From Mantis religiosa (taxonomy: Eukaryota > Arthropoda > Insecta > Mantodea > Mantidae): a DNA stretch of 64,000 nt. How positions within the stretch are numbered: the stretch's first letter is position 1; each line of letters begins with the position of its first letter. The notes beneath the pieces are model-generated. The model searched no databases, was not told the DNA's origin, and was given only the letters and a program-made list of their open reading frames with translations. The translations under genes were made by a program, and so were the position numbers. Where the stretch lies: positions 218,139,271-218,203,270 of the forward strand of contig CM060947.1 in assembly GCA_030765055.1 (NCBI GenBank), written 5' to 3'. This document shows positions 23,030 to 32,840 of this stretch, piece by piece.

Positions 23030-24075
23030 AAAGAAGTTATTATCCTATTTAGTTTATTTTTGCTGTATTTAGAGGTTTTCGGGGCGTATTTAGCGTGGTT
23101 TTGTTTGTTATTTAAGGGCTTCTGGGGCATATTGAAAGGCTTTTGCGACGTATTTACTAGCTTTTTGAAGTATTAGGGCTTCTTGGGGTGCATTTAACCC
23201 GTTTTTGGTGTATTTAGGAGCTTCTGGAAGGTATTTACCAGCTTATTGCAGAATTTAGAAGCTTTTATCGTGTATTCAAGGGCGCTTGCTGGGGCGTATT
23301 TAGAGGCATTTGAAGTATTTAGGACTTTATTGGGTTGTATTTAAGGTCCTTTTTATGTATTTAGGGGCTTTTGGAGCGCATTAGAGGCTTTTTGAAGTAT
23401 TTAGAGCTTCTAGCGATGTACATAGAGGCTTTTGGGAGGTATCGCGTCTAGGGGAGTGCATTTAGCGTCCTTTGCTATATTTAGAGGCTTTTGAGTTGTA
23501 TTTAGAGACATTTGCTGTGTTTGGGAGCTTTTAGGGCATATTTTTTTGATTCTTTTTCGGGTATTCAGAGGCTTCTGGGGGTGTATCTAGAGACTTCTAC
23601 GACATATTTAGTGTCCTGAGAGGTGTATTCGTGACTCTATGGTGTAATTTAGAGTTTCTTGGGATGTATTTAGAGGCTATTGGGACATACTTACTGACTT
23701 TCTGATGTATTTATAAGCTTTTGAGCCGTACTTATAGTCTTTCTGTTGTATTTAGTGGCTTTTGAGACGTAATTAGAGGCTTTTTGGAGCGATTTAATGG
23801 CTTCGAAATTAATTTAGGAGCTTTTTGAAGTGTAATTTAGAGATATTTAATGCGTTCTTAGCGACTTTGGCATGCATTTAGGACGTTCTTAGAGTGTATT
23901 TAGAGGTTTTTAGAGTTCATTTAGTAGCTTGTGATTCAATTTACACGTTTCTTGGGGAGTGTATTTAGAGTCTTTAGGGATGCATTTACTAGCTTGGCAA
24001 TTATTTAGGAGGTTCTCGGGGTACATTTACTGTCTTTAAGATGTGCTTAGTTGACTTAGACTGCATTTGATTTGC
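23030..24075 (+). repeat. Subterminal array of degenerate ~30-bp repeats, left arm
   Basis: About thirty imperfect units built on TGTATTTAGAGGCTTTTGGGG, with spacing near 28-33 bp. Recurring pieces are TATTTAG(A/G)GGCTT and TTTTGGGGYG. The array begins ~70 bp inside the element tip and runs for ~1 kb. No ORF is maintained. Such reiterated subterminal sites could bind a transposase or replication protein; that is inference. Confidence 0.85.
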
Positions 24076-24105
24076 GGTAGTTTAATTCATCATCAGTTGA
24101 TTCTT

Positions 24106-24123
24106 CATCATCATCATCATCAT
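24106..24123 (+). repeat. (CAT)6 microsatellite, left arm
   Basis: Six CAT triplets between the 30-bp array and the CCTAA minisatellite. The right arm has ten, which is the 12-bp length difference between arms. Confidence 0.95.
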
Positions 24124-24184
24124 CAGTTAGCAATCATGGTTTTAATCATTTCAAAACGTTTACTCCTCATTTGTAATCGGAGCT

Positions 24185-24600
24185 TCTATCAGTTTAAACT
24201 TAGCTAACCCAACCTAACCTAAACTAACACTTTAATCTAACCCAATTGCTACTCTTGTGCTTTATTATTTCATCCCATTATAAGCTAACCTAAGCCAACC
24301 TAACCTAACCAAAACCCAAGTCTTCTTCTTACGCTTTACTATTTCACCCTATTATAAACTAACCTAACCAAAACCCAAGTCTTCTTCTTATGCTTTACTA
24401 TTTCACCCTAACCTAACCTAACCTAACCTAACATAACCTAACCTAATACTTTAACCTAACCCAAGTCCTTCACTTATGCTTTACTATTTCATCCCATTAT
24501 AAGGTAACCTAACCTAATACTTTAACCTAACCCAAGTCCTTCACTTATGCTTTACTATTTTATCCCATTATAAGCTAGCCTAACCTAACTGTGCTGTTGG
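24185..24600 (+). repeat. Minisatellite with telomere-like CCTAA repeats, left arm
   Basis: Five units of about 60-90 bp, each made of a CCTAA-rich segment plus a conserved spacer (CTTATGCTTTACTATTTCAT and CCCATTATAAG). One unit contains five consecutive CCTAA pentamers (around 24415-24440). TTAGG is the ancestral insect telomere repeat. Here it is interstitial and inside a transposon arm, so it does not mark a chromosome end. Confidence 0.85.
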
Positions 24601-25144
24601 CTACATGGTTACATTTTGTGATTACATCAGTTAATTCTTTAAGTTGCTTCTGTGCTCTCGTTGGTAGTTTGGCTACATAGGCTAATTGATGAGGTGTGGT
24701 TACCTAACATATCTTTTTGTTGCTTTTGAAGAATTTGTTTTTCACATTGTATTCTTTGCTTTCCACTCTACCCTCTTTTATGAAGCTTTAAACCTAACAC
24801 TGTCTGATACTCTAACCACTGAAACTGAAGTACCTGTAGATTAGTTTTATGTGGGACATTTTGTGAATTCTCTTATGATATCCCCCTCCCAAGCTTTTAC
24901 TTGTGTTAGTATAAAGTAAATCGGGGTATACTTAGCTTGTAGTTCAATGGTAGACGCCTCTCCTCTTTTATCTGGGCTGGAGACCAGCACTAGAATATAA
25001 TCCTAGTGGCAGAGTTAACGCCTTCCTCCATTGTTGTTATTTCTTCTTTCTTCCTCAGGCGTCGTGAGAGTCGTAGGATAGATGTCACTTGTGTAAATAT
25101 TCATTCTGTAGCTTAGCTTACAGAGATAACCATTATCTTCTGAT
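24601..25144. other. Left-arm spacer between minisatellite and PolB
   Basis: AT-rich and without a credible ORF, apart from the tRNA-like segment listed separately. The polymerase 3' UTR presumably lies here. Mirror: 37637-38180. Confidence 0.5.
24929..24995 (+). other. tRNA-like D-arm sequence beyond PolB, left arm
   Basis: TAGTTCAATGGTAGA matches a tRNA D-arm/A-box. It is followed ~30 bp later by a small hairpin GCTGGAGACCAGC where a T-arm would be, but without the TTCGA loop. It lies ~150 bp beyond the polymerase stop codon. Probably a degraded tRNA-like relic or coincidence. Confidence 0.3.
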
Positions 25145-28100
25145 CTAAGTTGCCCCCTTTTGCACACATTCTGCAATACTATAGTGTCCGTACGCGTATG
25201 TTGATACTCCATCCTCAGCAATCATTCTCTTGTCGTCATGAGGAGATAGGGCTATTTTATTAGCTTCAACCGTTGAAACATTATGTTTCTGGGATAGGAT
25301 TAGGTTCATAGGAGTTCTTAGAATCTTTTGGGTTTTAAGACAATTCACATAGCTATCGAAGTTGATGTATTGCTTGATTGCGCTACGCTTTATGCCTTTA
25401 ATCTTCTTGATTACACCTCCATCCATGTCGAGTGCATACATCTTGGGTCTCAGTCCTACAAAGCGATGAATAATTTTTCCACAGGCTTCATCTTTAAATT
25501 TTCCCAACACTTTCCTGTTGTTTGTAGAATGACATATATGGTCGACAGGATAATCAGCTGTATCCAGATGTTCAAGAAAACGTAACTTATCCTGATATAT
25601 ATCTCTTGTAGTCACTCTATGGATGAAAGAGTCTGTATCCATATACATGAGTTTTAGATTTTCAAGCCCGTAATACGGTAATAGCACATCATAATGATAT
25701 CGATACATCAAGGTCTTTGAGATATCCAACACACACATCCCAATGTATATAGGTTTGTTGAACACTATCTCTCGCGAAGTCATGTGTACTGCAGCCAGAT
25801 TTGGTCCATATATAGTTCGATCAATAAACGTAGGCTTAGCAACCAGCTTTTCCAATGTCTTCCAATCGGTAATAAGTCGTATATTCAGTCGATTTCTTAT
25901 ATTCTCCATAGTTTTTCCAAACATAGCATTGTTAAAAAGTTTGTACAGATCCTTCTCGAAGTCATTGCTAGATCCTTGTCGTAGCCGGTTATTGAATTCG
26001 ACATAAGGCTTTAACCAGGACGACTGTCGAAATTGTAGCACACGATGGATCTTTATCAGTTTTAACCCATGATCAAGGGCTTGCTTCAAGGTCATGTAAT
26101 GCACCACATACTTAGTTCGTGATCCCAGGTGTGGAATTAGCTTCTTTGTAGAAGAATCCTTAGGCTTGATACACTCAGGCAGGAATGGTAAATCATTATG
26201 CAGCTCATGAAGTTCTGTAGGATATTCAAGGTCCACTTCTAAAATGTAGCCGAGAGGGTCATCTTCTCGTAGTATTTCTAGGTTAATATCTGCCGGAGAA
26301 ACCCACTCAAAACCCCCATAAGGAAGGGCGTGGCACATAGCCCAGCCATATTGGTTATTTGCGTCCTCGTACGTAATATATTGAGAAGGCTTACTCGAGT
26401 CATACTCTTCCATGTAGATGTTGTTCGCCTGTGCATACCGATGAGAAACTTGACATAATCCTCCTCTTATACCTGATTCAACCATGAGTAGCTGATCGTA
26501 ATCCTGTAGCAATTCTAGTTCAATTCCCGTATACAGCAGCATTGCATCCCATGTAAGTCCAGGAGACGTAAAATAATGGGCAGGATCAACTTTATGCGTT
26601 CTTAGGGTCTGGTCTCTGAATGTCTCAAACACATCAGTTAATAGAAGAACATCTGAAGTTAGATAGAGATCGCTATACTCTCCTAATGTTTTAATGTTAA
26701 ACTGTCTCCATACACTTTTTGCGTGTTCATACTCTCCATCACTAATTTCTTCTGTGTTCAGCTTGTTGTAGAATGCTTCCCTTGGAGGTAGTTCTGTTTC
26801 ATTTAAAACATCCCACGATGTAACGTAATCGTAGGGGAAAACACCCTTACGTGTCATAAGTTTGATCTGCTCTGCTCCAAAGTGCTTTAGTGTTTCAGGA
26901 TATGTTGTTAGATTTTTCGCTAGTTTATCCAAGCTGGTACTAAGGAAGCGGTAGGTATCCACAAAGCGAAGTTTTATATTTCCAACATACTTCGAAAATG
27001 ATATGTAACTTTCCTCAGAGCTAGGAATAACTTCTACTCTATCACTAGTACAGCCTAACTCCTTAACAATGAAATGGGAGTCATATCCACTCAGGTTATG
27101 TATGAAGACGGGAATATAATTAGGCGTTTTACAGATTAGATTGCACTGATTATGTAGACTCCCCCGATATTCTCCGCTTACATGATCATGATCCCGTACT
27201 TTCCAATTATCTCCGGTAAATTCTTTACCACATAAGTAGCATTCTGTAGAAGATTCGAATGATTTTTGCTGCTCATCTGTTAGAGTCAATGGAGCGCCAG
27301 TTTTATATACACCATTAATCTTCTTTGCGATAGAACTTACATATTCCATAAACTTCGGTGCAGCATCATAACCACGATATACATAGGGTGCTGTAGGAAG
27401 ATCAGTCTGTAAACCTTCAATTGTAGCTGAAGATTTGACATAAACACAGAAACTCATAGGAATATGCTTCTGATATGGAACTGTATAAGACGTTTCGGGA
27501 TTAGAAGAACATCCCTGATATGGAGTAAGAATGCTTTCAAAGTCAGCATAGATGACATAAGGTAATTTCAGCATCCTTTCATAATTCTTGAATCTAACGA
27601 TAGATTTCTCCTTCGTTGGCATAACAATCTTAGCAACTCCGTGTTGGCTACATATTTTTCTATGCTCACTTAACTTGTCCACTCCTCCTCGTCCATACTG
27701 ATCATCAAAGTGCGTAAAACAGCGTTTACAGATGTAGATCTTTCCCTGGCGTTTCGTTCTTTGTTGATGAATAAGTCTCTCGAAATTCTTTATATACACG
27801 TAATGATGACGTCCAGCAGCATTATTTAATAGAAGCAGGTCACGATGGTCGGGCAGTTCTTCATCGACAACCTTCATAGGAAACACTTGTTTCTTCTCAT
27901 CCAGTCCGAAAACATTTATAGAGATGTTATTTATGCGTTCAAATTTAGGGATATCAGTCAAGCTCGTAGGAAACGAGACGCAGGTAAAGTCATATCTCTC
28001 TTGAAGATCCTTATATTTGTTAACACGATGAGGATTCCTTTGAATGAATTTGGCAAGTATGGCGTACATGAAACATTTTTCATCTTCATAGTTCTGTGGA

Positions 28101-28816
28101 TTTATGCAGGCTTGTTTCGCTTCTAAAGATGGCGGTAGAGGAATGTAACTGCTTCCTCTTAGCGCATTATTCCTATTAATTCTAACTCGAACCCCGTCAA
28201 CAGCTAATAAAGCCCAGTTGCTTCCTTTAAGTTGACTTTCCTCCATTTCAGTACAAAGTTTCTTAAATTTCCTTTCCAAGATGGCGTCCAAGTCACTTTC
28301 TAAAAATATTGCTTGATTTTGCGTTTTGAAGGCTTTATCAGTAGTATCTCCAACAGCATTTACAAACTGACATTCAGTCATGATGTTACATTTAATACTT
28401 TTGTGAATCCTTAGCTCCTTCTGAATGGCTTGAATTATCCGCTGTTTTGATTCTTGGAGATACGTTGACAGATCTTGGCGTGTACTACACTGTATGAAAT
28501 ATGATTTCAGCCGATCTTGAAAAGCTGTCTCGTATTCAATGACATCATCTTCATCAGGAACCATTAACAGCAGTTTATGTTTAGTAGGCTCAATCTTGAT
28601 TTTCTTGGCAGTAATTCTACCACAACGTTCTTGATGTGCATCTCTGCGATGTTCAGTACCATAAACCTCTCTGCAATGCTTACATTCGTAATATTGACCG
28701 CAAGCCAGTTCATGTCTCTTTTTGTGGTAGTTCCTCAGGAAACACTTTCCACATTTGCTACACTTGTATTCCGGTATATCATTTAAAAGAGATTCCATCA
28801 CTTTAGTGTTCCACAT
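25145..28816 (-). CDS. Type-B DNA polymerase, left-arm copy
   Basis: An intact 1,223-aa ORF from the ATG at 28816. An in-frame GTG 60 bp upstream (28876) is the first codon after a stop and is not a plausible eukaryotic start. Order of domains: two C2H2/C2HC-like fingers (~18-66), a third Cys/His cluster (~361-389), Exo I YADFES (~423-428), a zinc/HNH-like block CYLCGKEF...RDHDH...HNQCN (~526-558), Exo II HNLSGYDSH (~573-581), Exo III YLTSD (~718-722), Pol A DANNQYGWAM (~818-827), Pol B FNNAMFG (~961-967), Pol C YMDTDSF (~1058-1064). This is the DNA_pol_B_2 type used for protein-primed replication of linear elements. The only protein difference from the right copy is Phe at ~1107. All catalytic Asp/Glu are present, so it could be active. 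Its expression and partners are not shown by the sequence. Confidence 0.93.
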   Translation of the reverse strand: MWNTKVMESLLNDIPEYKCSKCGKCFLRNYHKKRHELACGQYYECKHCREVYGTEHRRDAHQERCGRITAKKIKIEPTKHKLLLMVPDEDDVIEYETAFQDRLKSYFIQCSTRQDLSTYLQESKQRIIQAIQKELRIHKSIKCNIMTECQFVNAVGDTTDKAFKTQNQAIFLESDLDAILERKFKKLCTEMEESQLKGSNWALLAVDGVRVRINRNNALRGSSYIPLPPSLEAKQACINPQNYEDEKCFMYAILAKFIQRNPHRVNKYKDLQERYDFTCVSFPTSLTDIPKFERINNISINVFGLDEKKQVFPMKVVDEELPDHRDLLLLNNAAGRHHYVYIKNFERLIHQQRTKRQGKIYICKRCFTHFDDQYGRGGVDKLSEHRKICSQHGVAKIVMPTKEKSIVRFKNYERMLKLPYVIYADFESILTPYQGCSSNPETSYTVPYQKHIPMSFCVYVKSSATIEGLQTDLPTAPYVYRGYDAAPKFMEYVSSIAKKINGVYKTGAPLTLTDEQQKSFESSTECYLCGKEFTGDNWKVRDHDHVSGEYRGSLHNQCNLICKTPNYIPVFIHNLSGYDSHFIVKELGCTSDRVEVIPSSEESYISFSKYVGNIKLRFVDTYRFLSTSLDKLAKNLTTYPETLKHFGAEQIKLMTRKGVFPYDYVTSWDVLNETELPPREAFYNKLNTEEISDGEYEHAKSVWRQFNIKTLGEYSDLYLTSDVLLLTDVFETFRDQTLRTHKVDPAHYFTSPGLTWDAMLLYTGIELELLQDYDQLLMVESGIRGGLCQVSHRYAQANNIYMEEYDSSKPSQYITYEDANNQYGWAMCHALPYGGFEWVSPADINLEILREDDPLGYILEVDLEYPTELHELHNDLPFLPECIKPKDSSTKKLIPHLGSRTKYVVHYMTLKQALDHGLKLIKIHRVLQFRQSSWLKPYVEFNNRLRQGSSNDFEKDLYKLFNNAMFGKTMENIRNRLNIRLITDWKTLEKLVAKPTFIDRTIYGPNLAAVHMTSREIVFNKPIYIGMCVLDISKTLMYRYHYDVLLPYYGLENLKLMYMDTDSFIHRVTTRDIYQDKLRFLEHLDTADYPVDHICHSTNNRKVLGKFKDEACGKIIHRFVGLRPKMYALDMDGGVIKKIKGIKRSAIKQYINFDSYVNCLKTQKILRTPMNLILSQKHNVSTVEANKIALSPHDDKRMIAEDGVSTYAYGHYSIAECVQKGAT

Positions 28817-29023
28817 CGTAGCACTAAGTAGTTTAATTCTTGGCTGAATATGTCGCTCAGTAACTGTTTGATACACTTTTCACTTCTTTTCTACACTTTG
28901 ATAACGTATCAACACTTCGTTATACTCGGATTTAACTGCAGTAGTTGATCCACTAAGCTAGAAACACACTAGCGCAATGACAACTAATCTCAATTAAGCT
29001 ATACTTATACAATTATGGCGAAC

Positions 29024-29248
29024 CTAAAAGAAAACTTCATCATCCCCACCACCAGGGTTCGAAGACGGCGCTACTATCGGAGAAAAAATGAATTCAAATT
29101 CACGAGTAATACCTCTACCATTATTATAATTATATAGGACCATCATGATCAAAAGCAGCATCATAGTCACCATATCAAATTCATTTACCATAACTGTATG
29201 ATTAAAACAAAGAGAAATAAAGAAAAAAGAAAATATTTCAGCCTCCAT
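29024..29248 (-). CDS. Hypothetical 74-aa hydrophobic protein, left arm
   Basis: Exact mirror of the right-arm ORF, upstream of the left PolB gene on the same strand. The same caveats apply: one hydrophobic segment, no recognisable family, may be a leader ORF. Confidence 0.35.
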   Translation of the reverse strand: MEAEIFSFFFISLCFNHTVMVNEFDMVTMMLLLIMMVLYNYNNGRGITREFEFIFSPIVAPSSNPGGGDDEVFF

Positions 29249-29940
29249 TGCTCCCAGGAAACACCTACCACTCCTACCACCCCTACCACCCCTTAAAGAT
29301 TCTCTCCCACCTCCAAACGTTTAAGCAAACCGGTTTCGTTATACTTCATCGCCCAAACCCAGGTATACGGAGGACCGCTGACGTCACGAACAATTGGAGA
29401 CAGAATGTCTGGCTTTCTGCGACAGGTTTCAACATGCATCATTTACGCATGAGTATACATAAAAGCTCCGAAACAGCCAATATTGCAAGTATCAGGATAG
29501 AAGCATTCTAGTAAAAGTCAAACAAACCAACCCTCTTCAATGTTTAAGGATGTTTTATTCACAGGTATTCAGAAATTGCTCATTTAATATTATGTAATCT
29601 ATAAATTCCGATTTTATAAGTTTCACGGTAAACAGTAATGTACATCATTTACAACTCATTAGCTAATCCAGCTTCAAAGACGCTCCTTTATCCCATTTTT
29701 CTTCTTAACCGCTTCCATCCGTCCCCTCTTATGCAAGTTTTACTCATTTTTCTAAGTTGGAGCAAGCAGTTATATTTAATTAAGCATGTTAGCGTAACCT
29801 TTAGAGAAATTATTGTATTCTGTGGGTTTCAGAGAGGCCAAATATTTAAGGTTTTTAGTCAATTTTAACAAATTTATGCATTAAAGTTATATATTGACGG
29901 ATTTTTCTAATATTGGAAACGTTTTCAGCTTGCAGACAAG

Positions 29941-30341
29941 CCTAAAATATGTATATTTCGAGGGTTATTTAAAATATCCCGCAGAGATTCGAACCAAGGT
30001 CCTATCTGCGTAAATTACCATTTCAACAACTATTCTGGTATAATTTATGTTTTTATACTTTATTCCATAATTCCAGACCCACTGCTTACAGATATCTTAA
30101 AATAAACCTATTCAGGACTCGAACCAAGGACACCGGGTGTACGGCATAAAGATAGTGGACGCTCCTTAACAGTATGAAATTAATAAAGTTTATTTAAATT
30201 TTTTATCGCAAATAGTTTCCAGGTTATAAGAATAATAAAGGTATTGATATGTGCGAGAGTCGATTCCAGGACCATTGTTAAGGTAAACGCTACCCTTTGG
30301 GATACAATACTTTATTTTAGATTCATTATGGTTTATTGCAT
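29941..30341 (-). repeat. Outer block of ~130-bp repeats with B-box-like cores, left arm
   Basis: Three diverged ~125-130-bp units (types C, B, A), readable on the minus strand. Type B carries GGTTCGAGTCC (minus strand of 30115-30125), a perfect pol III B-box. Units are separated by a recurring AAAGTTTATT. Related block: 30801-31211. Confidence 0.7.
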
Positions 30342-30420
30342 TTCGATATCTTGAAGGATACAGGAGATATAGACTAAAAATTAGTGGAGAAAAAGTACCG
30401 TGCTTTCAGGGTGGTGGGGG

Positions 30421-30751
30421 AAGGCTCTGACGTCATTTATGACACGTGTCACGGGTCGGACGGTATTTTGTAAGGACAAAGAGAGGTGATAATAGGATTA
30501 CATTGTAATCCAATTAGGGCTATTGTTATCTAATTAGAGGCGGCTCCTTTGAGGGATTTTAACATGTTGGGTCCATTCTGTGACGTCATTAAGGCGCGTG
30601 TCATTGAGGGGTGTGTCTATGAAATTCGTTTTGGTTGCGTGCCATTTAGGGTGTGGCTGTGACGTCATTTATGGCACGTGTGAGACGGCCCTGGCTATGA
30701 CATCATTTAGAGCTGGCGCGTGGCATAGGGGTGTGGCTATGACGTCATTAT
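30421..30751 (+). promoter_or_regulatory. Cluster of TGACGTCA/CACGTG-type sites, left arm
   Basis: TGACGTCA at 30428-30435, 30581-30588, 30660-30667 and 30740-30747, plus the variant TGACATCA at 30698-30705. They are embedded in repeats of the form TGACGTCATTTATGGCACGTG. TGACGTCA is the CRE/ATF site and CACGTG an E-box. This lies between the two ~130-bp repeat blocks. Regulatory function is inferred from motif identity only. Confidence 0.6.
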
Positions 30752-30800
30752 AGGTTCGCGCGTGCCGCGTGGGTATGTCTATTACCTCACTGATCTTAAA

Positions 30801-31211
30801 GCAGCACTTTAAAGTTTATTTAATTGCTCTGAGCCCATTGTTTTAAAAAAATATTCAAATTTTCCGATTCGGGACTCGAACAAAGAACCCCTCAGCTACA
30901 CACTTCCAGGATATGATTAACTACGATAATTATTACCACATAAAGTTTATTTCATCGCTCTGAACCCATTGATTACGGAGATATTCAGGTTTACCGATTC
31001 AGGACTCGAACCAAGGACAACAGGTATATTACAGAAAGTCAGCAGATGCTCCTTAACGATATAAAAGTAATAAAGTTTACCCGAGGTCGCTATCATTACT
31101 AGTTCCGGAGTTATAACAATAATAAATGTCCTGATTTGCACGGGATTCGAATGAGGACCATTGATAAAATTCGCAGGAGCCTTGGAAGATGCGCCCTTTT
31201 ATGAAAAATCT
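30801..31211 (-). repeat. Inner block of ~130-bp repeats with B-box-like cores, left arm
   Basis: Units begin at AAAGTTTA at 30811, 30942 and 31072, giving periods of 131 and 130 bp. Each contains a TTCGA(A/G)TCC core on the minus strand (for example 31002-31012). Confidence 0.75.
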
Positions 31212-31281
31212 ATTAGAAGTTATTTCACTGCGATATCTTGATTGGTTCAGGAGATATACGCGAAAACGTGGAGTAGTAGGG

Positions 31282-31499
31282 TAATGGCGATTATTAATTG
31301 ATTAATGAGGCGTTAATTTAAGGTGGAGTGTGAAAACATGTGTTCAATTTAATGCCTCATTAAACAATTAAAGGCCTACAAAGAGGTGGTTACATCTGTT
31401 ATCAATTGTCGGCATCTCTTTGTCGGCATGCCGACAAGGAGGTGTCATAATTGCTTATCAGATGTCGGCATCTCTTTGAGGGATTTTAAAGCGGTATTT
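31282..31499. other. Unique central loop of the palindrome
   Basis: These 218 bp are the only part of the element not duplicated. They contain two direct copies of GTCGGCATCTCTTTG (31408-31422 and 31464-31478) and a perfect 16-bp palindrome TGTCGGCATGCCGACA (31421-31436). There is no ORF of note. The same GTCGGCAT core is used in both direct and inverted orientation. Confidence 0.8.
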
Positions 31500-31569
31500 C
31501 CCTACTACTCCACGTTTTCGCGTATATCTCCTGAACCAATCAAGATATCGCAGTGAAATAACTTCTAAT

Positions 31570-31980
31570 AGATTTTCCATAAAAGGGCGCATCTTCCAAG
31601 GCTCCTGCGAATTTTATCAATGGTCCTCATTCGAATCCCGTGCAAATCAGGACATTTATTATTGTTATAACTCCGGAACTAGTAATGATAGCGACCTCGG
31701 GTAAACTTTATTACTTTTATATCGTTAAGGAGCATCTGCTGACTTTCTGTAATATACCTGTTGTCCTTGGTTCGAGTCCTGAATCGGTAAACCTGAATAT
31801 CTCCGTAATCAATGGGTTCAGAGCGATGAAATAAACTTTATGTGGTAATAATTATCGTAGTTAATCATATCCTGGAAGTGTGTAGCTGAGGGGTTCTTTG
31901 TTCGAGTCCCGAATCGGAAAATTTGAATATTTTTTTAAAACAATGGGCTCAGAGCAATTAAATAAACTTTAAAGTGCTGC
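31570..31980 (+). repeat. Inner block of ~130-bp repeats with B-box-like cores, right arm
   Basis: TTCGAATCCC at ~31629-31639, GGTTCGAGTCC at 31769-31779 and TGTTCGAGTCC at 31899-31909 show the 130-bp spacing. The middle unit also has an A-box-like TCGTTAAGGAGC about 45 bp upstream of the B-box, the usual tRNA spacing. Whether these are transcribed by pol III is inference. Confidence 0.75.
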
Positions 31981-32029
31981 TTTAAGATCAGTGAGGTAAT
32001 AGACATACCCACGCGGCACGCGCGAACCT

Positions 32030-32360
32030 ATAATGACGTCATAGCCACACCCCTATGCCACGCGCCAGCTCTAAATGATGTCATAGCCAGGGCCGTCTCA
32101 CACGTGCCATAAATGACGTCACAGCCACACCCTAAATGGCACGCAACCAAAACGAATTTCATAGACACACCCCTCAATGACACGCGCCTTAATGACGTCA
32201 CAGAATGGACCCAACATGTTAAAATCCCTCAAAGGAGCCGCCTCTAATTAGATAACAATAGCCCTAATTGGATTACAATGTAATCCTATTATCACCTCTC
32301 TTTGTCCTTACAAAATACCGTCCGACCCGTGACACGTGTCATAAATGACGTCAGAGCCTT
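32030..32360 (-). promoter_or_regulatory. Cluster of TGACGTCA/CACGTG-type sites, right arm
   Basis: Inverted copy: TGACGTCA at 32034-32041, 32114-32121, 32193-32200 and 32346-32353, and TGATGTCA at 32076-32083. Each arm thus has five CRE-type sites upstream of its PolB gene, about 1.6 kb from the ATG. Confidence 0.6.
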
Positions 32361-32439
32361 CCCCCACCACCCTGAAAGCACGGTACTTTTTCTCCACTAA
32401 TTTTTAGTCTATATCTCCTGTATCCTTCAAGATATCGAA

Positions 32440-32840
32440 ATGCAATAAACCATAATGAATCTAAAATAAAGTATTGTATCCCAAAGGGTAGCGTTTACCT
32501 TAACAATGGTCCTGGAATCGACTCTCGCACATATCAATACCTTTATTATTCTTATAACCTGGAAACTATTTGCGATAAAAAATTTAAATAAACTTTATTA
32601 ATTTCATACTGTTAAGGAGCGTCCACTATCTTTATGCCGTACACCCGGTGTCCTTGGTTCGAGTCCTGAATAGGTTTATTTTAAGATATCTGTAAGCAGT
32701 GGGTCTGGAATTATGGAATAAAGTATAAAAACATAAATTATACCAGAATAGTTGTTGAAATGGTAATTTACGCAGATAGGACCTTGGTTCGAATCTCTGC
32801 GGGATATTTTAAATAACCCTCGAAATATACATATTTTAGG
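32440..32840 (+). repeat. Outer block of ~130-bp repeats with B-box-like cores, right arm
   Basis: Mirror of the left block. GGTTCGAGTCC lies at 32656-32666 and GGTTCGAATCT at 32786-32796. The order A-B-C is the same as in the inner block, so the pair is a duplicated three-unit higher-order repeat. Confidence 0.7.

Larger units (their letters stand above)
22958..31281 (+). repeat. Left arm of giant inverted repeat (8,324 bp)
   Basis: Pairs with 31500-39835. Positions inside the CAT tract satisfy left + right = 62781; outside it the sum is 62793, because the right arm has four more triplets. Besides this 12-bp difference I found two substitutions: 25498 versus 37283 (a PolB missense) and 31204 versus 31577. 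The arms are therefore about 99.9% identical by eye, although not every base was compared. Confidence 0.95.

Noticed and set aside
23030..24075. CRISPR array
   Set aside because: Units are degenerate and contiguous with no regular repeat-spacer alternation, and the context is an animal genome.
24185..24600. Chromosome end or telomere boundary
   Set aside because: The CCTAA runs are short, interstitial, mirrored in the other arm and enclosed by a target-site duplication.
25328..28786. Antisense ORFs of 66-93 codons inside the PolB genes
   Set aside because: Shadows of the long conserved PolB frame.
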